Below the pieces are notes generated by a model. That model saw only the letters and a program-made list of their open reading frames with translations, had not been told where the DNA came from and searched no databases. A stretch of 64,000 nt of DNA, taken from the NCBI GenBank assembly GCA_013398295.1, contig VZSF01007823.1, positions 1,333,092 to 1,397,091 on the forward strand, in the 5' to 3' direction. How positions within the stretch are numbered: the stretch's first letter is position 1; each line of letters begins with the position of its first letter. Made by a program: the position numbers and the translations under genes. This DNA comes from Chionis minor. Taxonomy: Eukaryota > Chordata > Aves > Charadriiformes > Chionididae. Below are positions 13,919 to 28,900 of the stretch, in pieces.

Positions 13919-16900
13919 GTCCTAGCCCACAAAGTCTAGGAATGGAACAGCAAAGGTGCAAAAATACAAATACACAGTTATGGACATCTTCTCGAACTGT
14001 TAGCTCTCAGCCCAGACAAACACTAAGATTCATCGTAGTTGAGCTCAGCAGCTAGTGAAGGTGGAGTCAGGTTTTGCTGTCTGCTTTGCTTTGCTGTAGG
14101 GGTGATCACATTTTGCCACCTGTGGATTTGTTGTAGCAGATTTGCAATTCTGAGTTTTATTTATGAAACTTTTCTAATCTTTTACCTTTATTGTTGCTTC
14201 TTCTAGCAGCACATTACTCCCCTTTCGCTTCACTTGAATAGCATGCAGAGTAAAACTAATATTAGGTAATGTGTGTTTTATGCTTTGATATACCTCTGGT
14301 GATGTAAAGCTGGTCTAGAACAACTGTAGCAAGTGTCAGAAAGCACAAGTAGATCTGTAATAAGGCAATACAGTTTAAAGTGCACTCAGTTTTTATCAAA
14401 GCTGTAAGTCCTAATGAATTCACGGAAATTTGGACATGCAGATATCATTGATAAATACTGAAATAAGCCAACTGAACTATAGCATATTTCTAGGGAATTT
14501 GTTGATTTGTTTTTCTTTCCTACGTATTGAACTAGATCTAGCCACAACTAACTTATGGCTTGAAGAATGCCTTAGTTTCCTGGAAATAACTGTGTCCATG
14601 AGATGTAAAAAAGCCATCAATCCTGAAGTGTGGTTTATATAATTTCATGGTTCGCGTGACTGGTGTGCATTGTTTTATTTGTGGGGGTTTTGTTTTTTTA
14701 AAAATTCAGGTATCCTTTCCTGCCCTGTGTGCAAAAAGACCTGCTTTGCAAGGGATGTAGTTGAAAATTTCTTTCTCAAGGACTTTCCCACTGGTAATTC
14801 AGCTATGGCAAAGGTAAGTGAAAACCACTAAGCTGGGTGCCTTGTGAGTTGTTGAAACACCACCGGATGAACACTGTTTGAAAACAGAGCAAACGTATTG
14901 AATGACAGACACTTACAATTTGCTTATGCAACACTGTAATTACCTCACTCCTAGAAATGGACATACTGCCTTCATAGTACTTCTTAAATTTTATTTGAAG
15001 AATGAGGTTGACTCTATGTAGTTAAAATAGAGTCGATGATTAAAAAATACTGATACTAGCGGTATAGAACTGGATCTGTGACAATGAATATACTAGGAAG
15101 TTACTGAATCTCTTGGATTCCTTATTGTCCCCTTTCTGCTCTCAGCACAAAGTAAACAGAAGCAGACTATTGGCTGAACTGTTACGCCAAGATTACTCAT
15201 TAGATCCTATGGGCATTTATAAGTTCCTGTTTGTCTGTTTTAATGATAAAAAAGGTCACATCATATTTCAGTTTCCTTTTGAGGAATGGATGCAAAGGGT
15301 AATTGCATAGGATTACTACCTTGGCCTTGTGTTGACACTGTACATAGATGGGTTTAACTTCTGTTAAATACTCAGTTAACAGACAGGACTATTATCACAG
15401 TTTTTCAGTTGTTACTACTTTGAGTTGTGAGGAGGGACAGAGGAAGGTGTGTGTTTCTGCCCACTTTGTTACAAAACAGTGTTCTGGTATTTGCATGAAT
15501 AAGATTGATTTCAGAATGTAGTAGTATTACCTGTAGCTGGGACTTTAAACAGGTGAAAATTTGTCAAAACTATTCTGTAACATGCTGACTGCTTTATCTG
15601 AAGTGTGATCCAGAGCAAGGGAAGAGTAACAAAGAAGCAGGGATACTGGACTTCACATTCTGAACCAGCTCTGGGACCTCAGTCTGTCTCTTTCGCACTT
15701 GTGATTCCGAAGTAAACTGGATAGCCACATTGGATATTCAGTTTCAGGGCCTTTGGGTGGAGGGGAGCTATTTTTCCATAATGCAAGACAGAAGATACAT
15801 GTTATGGCTCCTCTTAACTCCTCTAAGGGCAGCAACATTTTGTAGGTCAGTTCTGCACCATGCAGAAGGCTTGAGACTACTTTAAATTGTGCAAGTGACT
15901 TGCCCAATGACATCATTGCAAAAAAGTATAGAGGGGATGTACTTCTTCCCTGTCAGTCATTCCCGTGTTCATTTTCTCCATTGTTAAAAAGAAAAGAATG
16001 TGTAACCTAATCCATGAAGTGTTCTGGGGAAATTAAAAAAATAATGCAAGCAAAGTATGTTGACATCTTCAGATGTAAGGTGCTTGAAGACTGCACCATA
16101 ACTTTATCTAAACCAGGAAGAGATCTATTTACATGCACTCTTCAAAGAGAAGGAGAAAATTCGTAAGATATTGCTGAATGTTTAGAGTGCACTGAGTATA
16201 CTGGGATTTCTTAATTACCGTTACTCACATCATTTACCTTTCAATGACAATTTGTGTAGAAAGGAAATCAAATGAGAATATCTAATGTCTTCAAAAACAC
16301 TAGATTATTTTTTCAAACCTTCTTTAAAAGAAGGTTTTTATTTTCTGTAGTCCCTCAGGAGTCCTAAGAGCAGTTCAGTACAGCAGATTTCTCACTGGAG
16401 CATAGGAGTACCCTACAGGGACTCGCGAACAGTCCTCATAGTTTTTGGCTTACTTCCTTTTTATTAACAGTCAAGTCATGTATCAGTGAAGCTTGCTTAC
16501 TGTCTTTTACCCACCACCCCACCCCCCTTCCTGCCCAACTACAGCCATGGTTTCACCATCAGTGATATCAAAAGGAGAAGCACCAGCTCATCCAGCTGAG
16601 ACGCAGCTGAACCATCATTTTCTTAATTTACCTAATATGTTCAAATGGGAATCTGTCAAGGCTTGTAACAAAGTGTTTGGAAGCAAGATGTTTCTCAGTG
16701 TGTGAGACAGTGAAGCATAAATGATAGAATGTGCTATATACCGGCAGCAGGAGTTTCAAAAATATGCATTTCAGAATCTCTTGCCCAAAAGCCCATTTCT
16801 ACATTATAAATAATTTAACTCTGGGAATGCTCTGTGCTCTGCGGCTTGAAAGTAATGTTAACACAGTGCAGTGTCAATATAAGTTCTAGTCAGGCTGACA

Positions 16901-19900
16901 GCTGAACAGTTACAGGTAAACCTGCCGTTACGCAGTTCCTCTTTGCAGAGAAGGGAGAGCATCCCTCAACTTTTGACCTGTTCCCTAACCTGGCCCTTCA
17001 TGGGTACATTTTAAATTAGGCACTACTTTTTATATAAGAAGCTTTGCTTCCCAGAATAAGTAACCTTTCATTTTGATTATATGAATTATATTAAGCTTTT
17101 TAGTTTAAATTATTACATGTACCTTTTGGAAGACGTTGTTGATAAGCAAATGGCTAAAATAGCAGAATGGCTTACACAAATACTTCCCTGTCTAATCAAA
17201 CACCTCTAAAACTTTGCTTTGTTGTCTTATTGTCAAGAGTTGCCCAGTCTCTTTGAAAAAGATTGGGAATACTTAGAAACTCTTGAACAATGAGTTGATA
17301 AGAGACCTGTTGTGAAATTCCAGCCCCACTGAAGGGAATGATAAGATTTAAATTAATTTCAGCGGAACAAAAATTTTTCTTCTTGTGCTGAAGTGAATCA
17401 GAAGTTGACTCATGTCTCAGAATTTGGGTGGATACAAATGTTCCACTTAATGTTAAAGCCATGAATTAAAACTTAGGACCAGCAAAGAACTGTGATTGTT
17501 CTTCCTTCAGGCTTTCTATACCCTGACACACCACAGAGAGAAACTCTTCTAAGTTCACCAGGGCTTGCATTAGGGCTTATGTGCTGAGTGCATACTGCTA
17601 TGTTCTTCTCTTCGTGCTTCCCACCAGCACAGTTGGGATGAATTGAAGATAAGCTGAGGCCTAACAGAAAGGACACCAAAGGAAGTCATTTTGCCATCTA
17701 TTATTAGTTGCTTGAGTGGCCCTGAGAAGTAGCAGCAATATTCAGGAACTATGCAGAAGTACAGTAAATACATTGTAACCTTGTAGGGAATATTTGAGTT
17801 TGATATACTGGTGGCAAAGCTTTTATGCTTTGATGACGGTAAAATTACATCACTATGTTCACTCTGCCCATTAGTACCTATCTGTGGCTATGGTAAGTCA
17901 AAACCATTAATATTAGCAGTTTTCAAACAAGGTATTTTATGCCTAGTGCAAATCCTTTTTAAAAGAAGTATCATCATAGCTATCTTGAAATAACTCTTGG
18001 GTTCATTCTGGATACCAAAGCTCAAATTACCCACTTCATTTATGTGCTGCTTTATTCATTTCCCCTTTAGTGACACTTCCAGACAGCATGGCCTATATAA
18101 CAAAGGGTGTTTCCTAAACTGTTGAATCAATAGAGATGAGAGTTAATTGAGTTTTCCAGTTCCCGTGTTTCCATGTCTTATGTTTGTGGTTCACCACATG
18201 TGATATCAATACATAAATTGAGCTCATTTCTGGTCAGCTCTTTAGAGAATAGGAACTGAGCTTTTCATTAACAGTATATGGATGTCTCCATATTATTTCT
18301 AAATTGGCTTACCACTGGCATGTTTTATGTATTTTTGTGGCAGTTACACTGTATCAGAGTGGTTCATACAATGCTAAAGCAAATAGACTAAGCTCTAATT
18401 TTAAATAAAGCAATGTAAATTTGGAGTAGCTTTGCTGAAGTAGGTCTGACTTATGTTCATGTACCTGAAAGCAGAAGTGGATTCTAGCCTATAGATTTTT
18501 TTAGTTTGTTAATAAATAATTAGTAACAGATAGAAATTCATGAATGGCACTGAAATGATATGGTAAAATGCTTCTGCATAATGTTATGATTGGAAAGGAA
18601 ATAGTAGTTAGATTAAAAACCTATTTGATAGTCTATGTTTGACTCTAACATTTCACATATTTACTTGGCAACCTAGACTATCTTTTCTGAGGTAGAATAT
18701 ATCTGTATCTATCTAAATATATACACATATATGTATAAAAGCAAGGTGTATGCTCATTTGATGTGTTAATCATCATTAAGTAGTACAACACTAACAGAAC
18801 ATATTACAAAGCACACCATTCAAAAGTAACTTTTAACATAACCTGCCTTAACTGAAATCAGAAAAAGTCTTGTTTCATGGCTTTTTCAGTTCACAAGGAG
18901 CAAGTCATTATGATTATTTCTTTTGACTTCACGTGCAACATGGACCCTAGAAGTTTGCTGAATAATTCTTGCATCATGTCATAATTATTCTTGATTGTGC
19001 TAGAGCACAGAAAGACAACCAATTAGATTTAAGAGCTTCAAATCTGAATTTTATTCTGTTCCCTTTTATAACAATAACCATAGACTTAAAATGGCTGCAC
19101 TTACATCCGTCTGAGGAAGAAAAATGTTAAGCTTGCCAATCTGAATCATAGCCTAGTAAAGATAACAGCTTGTAAGGCTAATTTGTTATCCTAGTATGTA
19201 ATTGCACTTTTTTTTTTTGTTCTTAGATCTGCTCCACGTGTAAAGAGAAGAGACCTGCCCACAGTCTCTGTACAAGCTGCAATAAGTGGTTGTGCAGCTC
19301 TTGTACAGAGGAACACAGACATGGCAAGGAAACTGGAGACCACTTCCTGTCTGTATCCATGAAGGGCTGCAAAGGTACTGAAGACACATTGTGAAATTTT
19401 GTTTCTTCTCACATGTTTTTCAGTTGAAAAAGGAGCGGTTGCAGGCTCTGTGCCACAGACACCATGCTCTCTGTATGTGACTTGGAAGACTATGTATGTG
19501 TCAATGAGAGATGATGTGATTTTTCTGTAACTTTAGGACCATTGCCACAATCAGCATTCCACAGTGTTTGAAAAATTTTGGATATTTGTATTTCGCAGAG
19601 ACTATCTTTTTTACATGCCTTTTCAGCCTGCGGAGTGAGGGCTAGGCTAGGGTTTGGTAAGCTACAACAGCAACAGGCCTTGCCCTACCAGTATTTCTGT
19701 TCTCTTTTGGGTGATTTCCTTCAGGAAGCCACCATAAAGCAATTCCTGGGCTTATGGACAAGGCGTGGGAGTGTGAGTCACAGACAGCAAAAGGCTGTGG
19801 TCACTACAGGATGTTTCTTCTCTAAGCCTGGAGTGAAAAATGTGGTTCCTAAGTGTGACCACTATATTGCTATCAGCAAGGCACAAATTAAGATTTTTTA

Positions 19901-22900
19901 GATNTTATATGTGTATATATTATTTATTTAGGACACAGATAACCCCTCAGGATATTTCAAAGAAAGCAAATACTAGGATATACTAGAANNNNNNNNNNNN
20001 NNNNNNNNNNNNNNNNNNNNNNNNNNNNNNNNNNNNNNNNNNNNNNNNNNNNNNNNNNNNNNNNNNNNNNNNNNNNNNNNNNNNNNNNNNNNNNNNNNNN
20101 NNNNNNNNNNNNNNNNNNNNNNNNNNNNNNNNNNNNNNNNNNNNNNNNNNNNNNNNNNNNNNNNNNNNNNNNNNNNNNNNNNNNNNNNNNNNNNNNNNNN
20201 NNNNNNNNNNNNNNNNNNNNNNNNNNNNNNNNNNNNNNNNNNNNNNNNNNNNNNNNNNNNNNNNNNNNNNNTTCATTTAATTTTGTATTTAGAAGTTAAG
20301 GGCGTGGGGAGGAGCAGGACTAGGCCAGGACAGAAAAAAAGCCATATTTTATAAGAAGAAAACAATTTTAAAGTGGTCTGATTTCTTTTTCCTACTGACT
20401 CAAACTTTGTGAGTCTGAAGTAAAGGCCCACAAAATGAATGCTGCTGGTAGGGCATTCCCTGTGAAGGCTTATTGGTATTGGAAATGGCTCCATTCTTCT
20501 TTGGAAACAGCTTTATGTTATTCACCTCCATAACATTCTGTAACATCTGGTAGTGTGTGTGTGCTAGTTAGATTTCATTGCTTGAACATGCTTATTGAGA
20601 ACTGGAATGAGAAGTTATGGAAGTGGTCTGTGTTATGGTTGTTCAGCTAAGAAGTGCTACTGAACTCCAACATTGAAAAACAAACCTTACTTGTTAAGCA
20701 GAAAACCAGATAAATAGCACTGGACATCATTTTGGTGCCTCCTCACCCCCATCCAAATTTCCCACTAATGCTTATATGTTGCATGGTTGCTCTACTGTAT
20801 CCTTGTTAGCTGAACCACTTCGAGAGATACTATCAAAAGTTCCAGTTCTCTTGTGAGTTCCAGACTATTACTGCTGGTTACGAATGTGAAGAGATGCTGA
20901 GACGTTGTTCACAGATGGGTTAAACTGCACTACTTGAAGTTTTTCAGACACTGATTTTTTTTCTGACAATTTTTTTTTTTTAAAAAAAAAGCCAACCCAG
21001 AATCCCCTGAAAACTTTCTGGATCTGTGACCACAAGATGTGAAAAGGTTGAAATCTGCTTCTGGAATGAATTTAGTGAGCACTGGAGAGCTAGGTGTTGG
21101 GAACATGGGCCACAGCTTTATGACAGATTAAGCGGCAGTCTGGGAGGAATAATCTCTGAAGACCAAACCTTTCACTGGAGGGCTCTGCATTAGCACTAGG
21201 AATAAGTGAACTTAATAAAGTTCAAAGTTCTGTAGAGCTCTTGAACTGCTTAAAGTCATGAAACCAGAATTTCTTCCTCCCTTAGTCTCAACTTCCTCAA
21301 AAGGACATTCAGTCCATAGTACAGACTCTTTCCTCATCAAGTGGAAATCTGTGCTTTGCAATTGAGTAGAAACAATCCTTTTGCCAAAACTATGTTAGAA
21401 GTAAATGATCTGGTACTGACGTACCAACTATTTCTAGGCTAGTGCACAAAAGGAATAATTTTCTCTTTGCTATACTGTCCTTTTCTTTCAGTCTTTCAAG
21501 GTTGAGTATGAACCTATAAAATCAAAGTTTGAATCACTGCACATTATGCAAGTTGAGGGAGGACCCTATTAGCCAAGATGAGATTGCTTTTCCAAAGTCA
21601 ACATCAACTGGAAATCATTATATAAGATTGTGACTAGGCTTCACTATACTTGGACCTTAAAGACCGCATCTCATTATGAGTTGGAGTTTAATATGGACAG
21701 TTGATCCTGAGTTTTCAGAAAAATAGCTTGCATGGTCTGCAGGTGCTGAACGCTTAGAGGGGCTTTTCCAGCTCATGAAAATTGAATAGTTATTACGGGC
21801 TTTTTATTTTCCTTTTAAGATATGATATCTGACCTCATAGGGGAGGAAAAGATGATCTTCAACATCCACCTTGGTTATATATTGGTTATGCAACCTACTT
21901 GGTTACATATTATTTGCACTGTCAGCTACAGATTCATATCTGCATATGTACATATTTGCAGTACGATCAGAGAAAATCTGCTGTTGAGGTGAGTTCAGTT
22001 TGTACCTTGATAGGAAAAAAAAAATAATTGGAGTGGGCTAAAAAACCCTCTAATCTAACTTCCTCTTTTAATAATGTTATCTATTAGCATTTGATTCAAT
22101 AATAATATAACCAATAAACTTTCCTGAAGAATAAAGCATGATACTGTAGTAAGTAGTTCATAACTATGTAAACTATGTAATGCTGTTACATAAAAATGTT
22201 GCACTAATCTATGACAAATCATCTTCCTGCACATTATGCTAGGAAGGCAGGGAAGAAAGCCAGTTACGCTGGAGCAAGTAAAACAGCCATCTCAGAAATA
22301 GGGTAGATAGCAATCTAAAAAGTAGGAAATTTGGCATAATTTTTTTAGAGCATGGTGTGTATTTTCTCCATATTTTTGTTCTTTGCCAGACATCAGATTT
22401 TCTTCTTACTTCTAGACTGTGCATTTTCAAATATGAAAACAAAATGACTGAATTAGTACAGCTTGTATGTCTGTGTTATTGCAATAGTATGACTTCAGAG
22501 TCTTGATTCTACAAAGGGCTCCATTTTGCTACAGTATGACAGCATGGTCCCTGACACAAGTTGTTTTTATTAAATGTCTAGGTAAGTAAGAATCATAGAA
22601 TCATCTATGTTGAAAGGGACCTTTAAGATCATCAAGTCCAACCATCAACCTAACACTGCCAAACCCACCACTAAACCATGTCCCTCAGCACCACATCTAC
22701 CCATCTTTTAAATACCTCCAGGGATGGTGATTCAAGAACTTCCCTGGGCAGCCTGTTCCGATGTTTGATAATCCTTTCTGTAGGAAATTTTTCCTAATAT
22801 CCAATCTAAACCTCCCCTGGTGCAACTTGAGGCCATTTCTTCTTGTCCTATCTCTTGTTACTTGGGAGAAGAGACCGACCCCCACCTCACTACAACCTCC

Positions 22901-25900
22901 TTTCAAGTAGTTGTAGAGAGCAATAAGGTCTCTCCTCAGCCTCCTTTTCTCCAGGGTAGGCAACCCAGTTCCCTCAGCTGCTTCTCATGAGGCTTGTGCT
23001 CTAGGCCCTTCACCAGCTTCACTGCCCTTCTCTGGACTCAATCCAGCACCTCAATGTCTTTCTTGTAGTGAGGGGCTCAAAACCAAACACAATATTTGCG
23101 ATGGGGCCTCACTAGGGCTGAGTGCAGGGGGACAATCGTTTTCCTAGTCTTGCTGGCCACACTATTCCTGATACAAGCCAGGATCCTGCTGGCCGCCTTC
23201 GCGACCTGGGCACACTGCGGGCTCATATTCATCCAACTGTTGACCAACACTCTCAGGGCCTTTTCCACCAGGCAGATTTCCAGCCACTCTTCCTCAGGCC
23301 TGGAGCATTGCATGGGGTTGTTGTGACCCAAGTGCAGGACCCAGCACTTGGCCTTCTTGAAACTCATACCATTGGCCTCAGCCCATAGATCCAGCCTGTC
23401 CAGATCCCTCTGTAGGGCCATTCTACCCTCAAGCAGATTGACGCTCCTGCCCAACTTGGTGTCTGCAAACTTACTGAGGGTGCACTTGATCCCCCTTGTT
23501 CAGGTCATTGATAAAGATATTAAACAGAACTGTCCCCAATACTGAGCCCTGGGGAACACCACTTGTGACTGGCTGCCAACTGGATTTAACTCCATTCACC
23601 ACCACCCTTCTGGCCTGGCCATCTAGATAGCTTTTGACCCAACGAAGAGTACTCCCATCCAAGCAATGAGCAGCTAGTTTCTCCGGGAGAACACTGTGGG
23701 AAACCGTGTCAAAGGCTTTACTGAAGTCTAGGTAGACAACATCCACAGCCTTTTCCTCATCCACCAAGCAGGTCGCCTTGTCCTAGAAGGAGATCAGGTT
23801 GGTCAAGCAGTACCTAGCTTTCCTAAACCCATGCTGACTGGGCCTGATCACCTGGTTGTCCTGCATGTGCCGTGTAATGACACTCAAGATGATGTTTCAT
23901 AACCTTCCCAGGCACTGAAGTCAAACTGACTGGCCTGTAGTTCCCTGGATCTCCTTCTGGTCCTTCTTGTAGATGGGCATCACGCTTGCTAACTTCCAGT
24001 CAACTGGAACCTGCCCAGTTAGCCAGGACTGCTGATAAATAATGGTGGTAGGTTTAGTGTGGGGAAATTGAAACATTTTCCTCATTTTATAAGAGCAAAT
24101 AAAGATATATAAATAAGTAATGTTTTTGTTTCATTTAAAGTTTGTGTCAATAAGTCTTATCTAATGATGATTGTTTTGTTTAATTTCTCATGTGTTGATA
24201 AAGAATAATGTGATAGTGTCTTTGCAGGAATACTCTGGGGATGCAATCATGTGATTTGTTTGAAAAACTAATCCCCATGTGACTTTTTAAGAACAAAGCA
24301 TTTCCTACTGTGACTTCAGGTTTATTTAATATATTTGTTGTTCTACAATTTACGATACTGCTTTGTTGACTAGTTTGCCAGACCAGGGCATTCAGTCACG
24401 AGGCGGATGCCCAAAATCATGAAAAATATTTAAAACTCTTGAGAGTTTAGAAGACAGTATGAATTTGGTTTGATGACATGTTTCTGAACCCCTTTGATGT
24501 GCTCCGTTTGTAGGATGTATAAGGCCAGGAAAACAATATAAACAAACCCTGCTTCATATAATCAGATGATTCCAGGATCTGGGTCTTTTAAAAATAACAT
24601 CAAGACTTTCAATAAAATTGTGACACTCCGGCAACTCTTTTAATGAACTAAAATAGTAATCCCTGACAATGACACCATTGCTTTATATTCCTCAGCAGCT
24701 GAAGATGAAGCAAGCGAGTTTTCCTTGTTTTGTCCAGTGCACACTCAAGAGCCACTCAAGCTGTTTTGTGAGACCTGCGATACCCTTACGTGCCGCAGCT
24801 GCCTTCTGACTGAGCACAAGGAACACAGGTACCACTCATTGATTGCTTAATCATAATCCTGTCTAAAACTGTAGCTAATTTAGATTTAAGACTGCTCATC
24901 TGCATTTCCTGTCAGCTGAAGTTGCAGGCTAGTCCAAACTTAAGAACCACAACAAATTCAGTTCAGTTGTCTTAGAGACAAGCAGTGTAACGTGGGTTAC
25001 TGCCCTTCCAGAATCATTCACTGCGCAGCAGTGTGTACTTTCCCAATTGTATTGTCTGCACAGATGCTACATATGCATGTAGTTCCTCGTGATAGTGCTC
25101 AAAGGCACAAGTTGAACTCGGTACTTAGCATGGTTCAAACACTTCTGTTTGTCAAAGACATCATGACTGTACTAGACCAGAGTTACCAAAGCTTAAGCAC
25201 GCTGCTTGCCAGTGGAAGTGTGTGAGCCATGTAAGGAGTTGTCTATACACAGTGACACTTTTTGTGAGACGAGCCTGCCTATATTAGCGGTGATAAAATT
25301 TAGCTGTGACAGAGAACATTTGTAGAGGAAAGGCACAGGGGACTGTGTCCAGACAGGTTTTAAGGCAGTTAGTCCCCTAAACTTAACAACTGATAAACTG
25401 ATTACCTATCAAGAGAAAAAAAACATGGTGTGGGAATTTCCCCTTCTTTCACAGGTTCAGACATCTTGATGAAGCTTTGCGAAATCAGAGAGTTATCCTG
25501 GAAAATGTCATAACTAAAGTGGAAGAGAAAAAAACTGGGATTCAGGTTTCAGCTAAACAGATTGAGGACAGGTAATAGCTATGCGTTTTTTTTTCATGAA
25601 AGTGGGTGAGCAGTAAAAATACCATTTTCACTAAGTGTACATTAACAGAAGTAAATGCAGATGCTATTTTATTTTCTTGCAGGGTAGGAAATAGTAAGAG
25701 TGAAAATATTAAATTCATTTTTAAGTGGTACTGATAAATCATGGCATTGTAATGCATGATTCCATAGTCCTTATAAGGCAGGTGGCAGCTGACTTCAGAG
25801 TTAAGATTTCTTTGTATAGTCTGTTTCTGAACTAGAATTTGAAAAAATTTGAAATGAAGACTATTTCAAAAATACCTTATTCCACAGAATCACAGATTCG

Positions 25901-28900
25901 TAGAATACCAGGTTGGAAGTGACCTCAAGGATTCTCTGGTCCAACCTTTCTTGGCAAAAGCACCCTGTCCAGCTGAATCTTAAAAGTGTCCAATGGTGGG
26001 GAATCCACCACTTCCCTGGGGAGATTATGCCAATGGCCAATTATTCTCATCGTGAAAAATTTTCCTCTTGTGTCCATTTGGAATCTCCCCAGGACTAACT
26101 TGTACCCATTACCCCTCATCTTTTCCATGTGGCTCTTTGTAAAAAGGGAGTTGTCGTCTTTGTAGCCACCCTTTAAATACTGGAACATGGTGATAAAGTG
26201 TCCCCTAAGCTGCCTTTTCTCAAGGCTGAACAAATCCAGTTCTCTCAGCCTTTCCTCATACAGCTGGCCTCCCAGTCCTTTGATCATCTTTGTGGTCCTT
26301 CTCTGGACCCTCGCCAGCCTGTCCACATCTCTTTTTGTATAGCGGGGACCAAAACTGAACACAGTATTCCAGGTGTGTACTGACGAGGACTAAACAGGGT
26401 GGGATAATGACTTTATCTCTTCTGGTGATGCCCTTGTTGATGCAACCTGGAATCCTGTTGGCTTTTTTCTTCAAGAAGCCTCAAAACAAGCTGCAATTCC
26501 AGTCAAGACTAGTATAAAAATGAAAATATTTCATTATATCAGCTGGGTTTTGAGTACTGATCATGTGTTTGTTAGCTGTTGGATCTCTCTTATGCATGAA
26601 TAAAACCATTTCAAACACCTTGAAAGAGTACAAATCTATTTATACTATTTGTACTCTAGTATAAAGTGAAAGTTTTTTGGCTTCTGTATGTTGACAAAGA
26701 ACTTAAGACTCTTCTTGGCATGACGTTTGAGAGAGTCAATCAGCGTTAGCCTGTCACATCCAGAGGTTAGTGGACAATGGCTCAGTGTCCAGAGGGAGAT
26801 CAGTGATGAGTGGAGTCCCTCAGGGGTCTGTACTGGGGCCAGTACTGTTTAATATCGTCATCAACAACATCGTGGGATCGAGTGCACCCTCACCAAGTTT
26901 GCAGATGACTCCAAGCTGAGTGGTGTGACTGACATGCCTGAGGGACAGGATGCCATCCAGAGAGACAAGCTTGAGAAGTGGGCCCATGTGAACCTCCTGA
27001 GGTTCAATGAGGCGAAGTGCAGGGTCCTGCTCCTGGGTTGGGGGCGACCTCCCGTAACGAGACAGCCTGGGGAATAAAGGGAGTGAGAGCAGCCCTGCCA
27101 AGAAGGACTTGGGGGTGATGGAGGTTGAAAAGCTGGACATGAGCCAACAATGTGCACTCACATCCCAGAAGGCCAACCATATCCTGGGCTGCATCAAAAG
27201 AGTGGCCAGCAGGTTGAGGGAGGTGATTCTGCCCCTCTGCTCCACTGTGATGAGACCCCACCTGGAATACTGCATCCAACTCTGGACTCCTTAGTACAGG
27301 AAAGAAATGAACCTGTTGGAGATGGTCCAGAGGAGGGCCACAAAGAGGATGAGAGCTGGAACACCTCCCCTGTGAGGAAAGGCTGAGAGAATTGGTGGTG
27401 TTGAGCCTGGAGAAGAAAAGGCTCCAGGGAGATCTGATTGTGACCTTTCAATACTTGAAGGGGGCTTATGAAAAAGATGGGGACAAACTTTTCAGCAGGG
27501 CGTTTTATGATAGGACAAAGGCTAATGGTTTTACACTAAAAGAGGGTAGATTTAGACTAGATATAGGGAAGAAATTTTTTACACATGAGGGTGGTAAAAC
27601 ACTGGAACAGATTGCCCAGAGAAGTGGTCCATGCCCCATCTCTGGAAACGTTCAAGGTCAGGTTGGAAGTGGCTCTAAGCAGTCTGCTCTAATTGAAGGT
27701 GTCCCTGTGCATTGGCAGGGGGAGGTGGTGTAGATGACTGTTAAAGGTCTCTTCCAACCCAAAGCATTCCATGATTCTATGTTTGAAGAGAAGTGTGGGA
27801 GAACTTATGGGAAATGGTACAAGCTTCATTGGAGTTCTCTGTTAATAGTTAGATCAGTTCTTGTAACAAACAACTACCAAGCCTGAATAAATGACATACC
27901 AGTTGGCTCATCCAGGGATGTATATCTCTTACCCATAGGTTGCTTGAAGTAAAACATTTATACAAAAAGGTAGAAAATCAAATAAAAACGGCCAAGATGG
28001 TTTTGGTGAATGAAATCAACAAGCGAACAAACATCCTTCTTGAACAACTTGAAGTAAGTAAGGCTAGTTTCTTTGATACCTTGGGAAATTAAACTAAACT
28101 GAATTTAGTCCCAGTGCTAATGGAAAGAATAGAGACTGTGAGAGTTATTGTTCCTTTTCTTATGTTTTCAAGTATTTCTTCTTTTTTTTTTTTTTCTCAA
28201 AAATTTTATGTGGCATCAATGGTTGACAAAGATTCAGGATGAAGTGGCAAAATGTTTGCTTATCATGAGTTAACATTTTCTAATGCAGTTACAAAGTGTG
28301 CACATTTTGAGTACTTACAAAACAAACCAGCTTCCTGTTTTAATTTGTAGAAGACCTCTAGCAGCACATTTAATATCCTGTTTTGAAAATGATCTTCTAC
28401 TTTCTGTAACAGAGCCTGCAGTTTTGACTCTGATTTTTGGATGTCCGGTTGAAGTGTATGTGATCTTGTTTTGAAATGTGCTGAGCACAAACATTGCTGT
28501 CAGATCTGATCAGAATTTCTAGTCCTTAGTTATTCTTGGCTAATTTTTTCAGAAAGACAAGGCACTCAGCACTTGCTGGCCACTTTCGAACTTACATATT
28601 TGACTCAAATATGGCTACTCAGCTAAGTAACTTTACAAAAAAGAGAATGTATATTATCATTTCAGTATTATTAAACATTAAGTAAATTCAGTGCTCGTGT
28701 TTGGACAACATTTCAATGTTTGTTTGAGTTATCTATAACCGCAACTGACTGTGCTCTGTTGAAGTGCATGTAGGGGTCATCGAATGAAATCGTGAGGTGC
28801 CGGGTTCAAATCAAACAAGTGCAGATTGTTCTTCACAGAAATAGTAAATAAGTGTGGAACTCCTTGTTGCAAGATACTAGGCATGTGTTCAAAAGTAATT

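Larger units (their letters stand above)
3768..14709 (+). other. TRIM66: TRIM66 intron 1 (10.9 kb)
   Basis: It separates the two RING exons. It holds one truncated CR1 (12327-12745), an A/C-rich simple repeat (7669-7732) and a 30-A run (13885-13914). Antisense ORFs at 4062-4559 and 8639-9136 show no recognisable domain. Otherwise nothing is recognised. Confidence 0.8.
19375..24695 (+). other. TRIM66: TRIM66 intron 3 (5.3 kb)
   Basis: It contains a single N at 19904, the assembly gap 19989-20271, and a long - strand CR1 copy (22591-24045). The ORF at 19578-19901 is without a known domain. Confidence 0.8.
25572..27938 (+). other. TRIM66: TRIM66 intron 5 (2.4 kb)
   Basis: About two thirds of it is two CR1 copies in opposite orientation (25884-26480 and 26745-27782). 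The rest is AT-rich with nothing recognised. Confidence 0.85.

Noticed and set aside
16315..16337. Short hairpin AAACCTTCTT with its complement
   Set aside because: Only 10-bp AT-rich arms; expected by chance in a window this size.
23077..23767. Reverse-transcriptase ORFs as possible host genes
   Set aside because: They are frameshifted pieces of a CR1 LINE with its usual 3' tail, not host genes.
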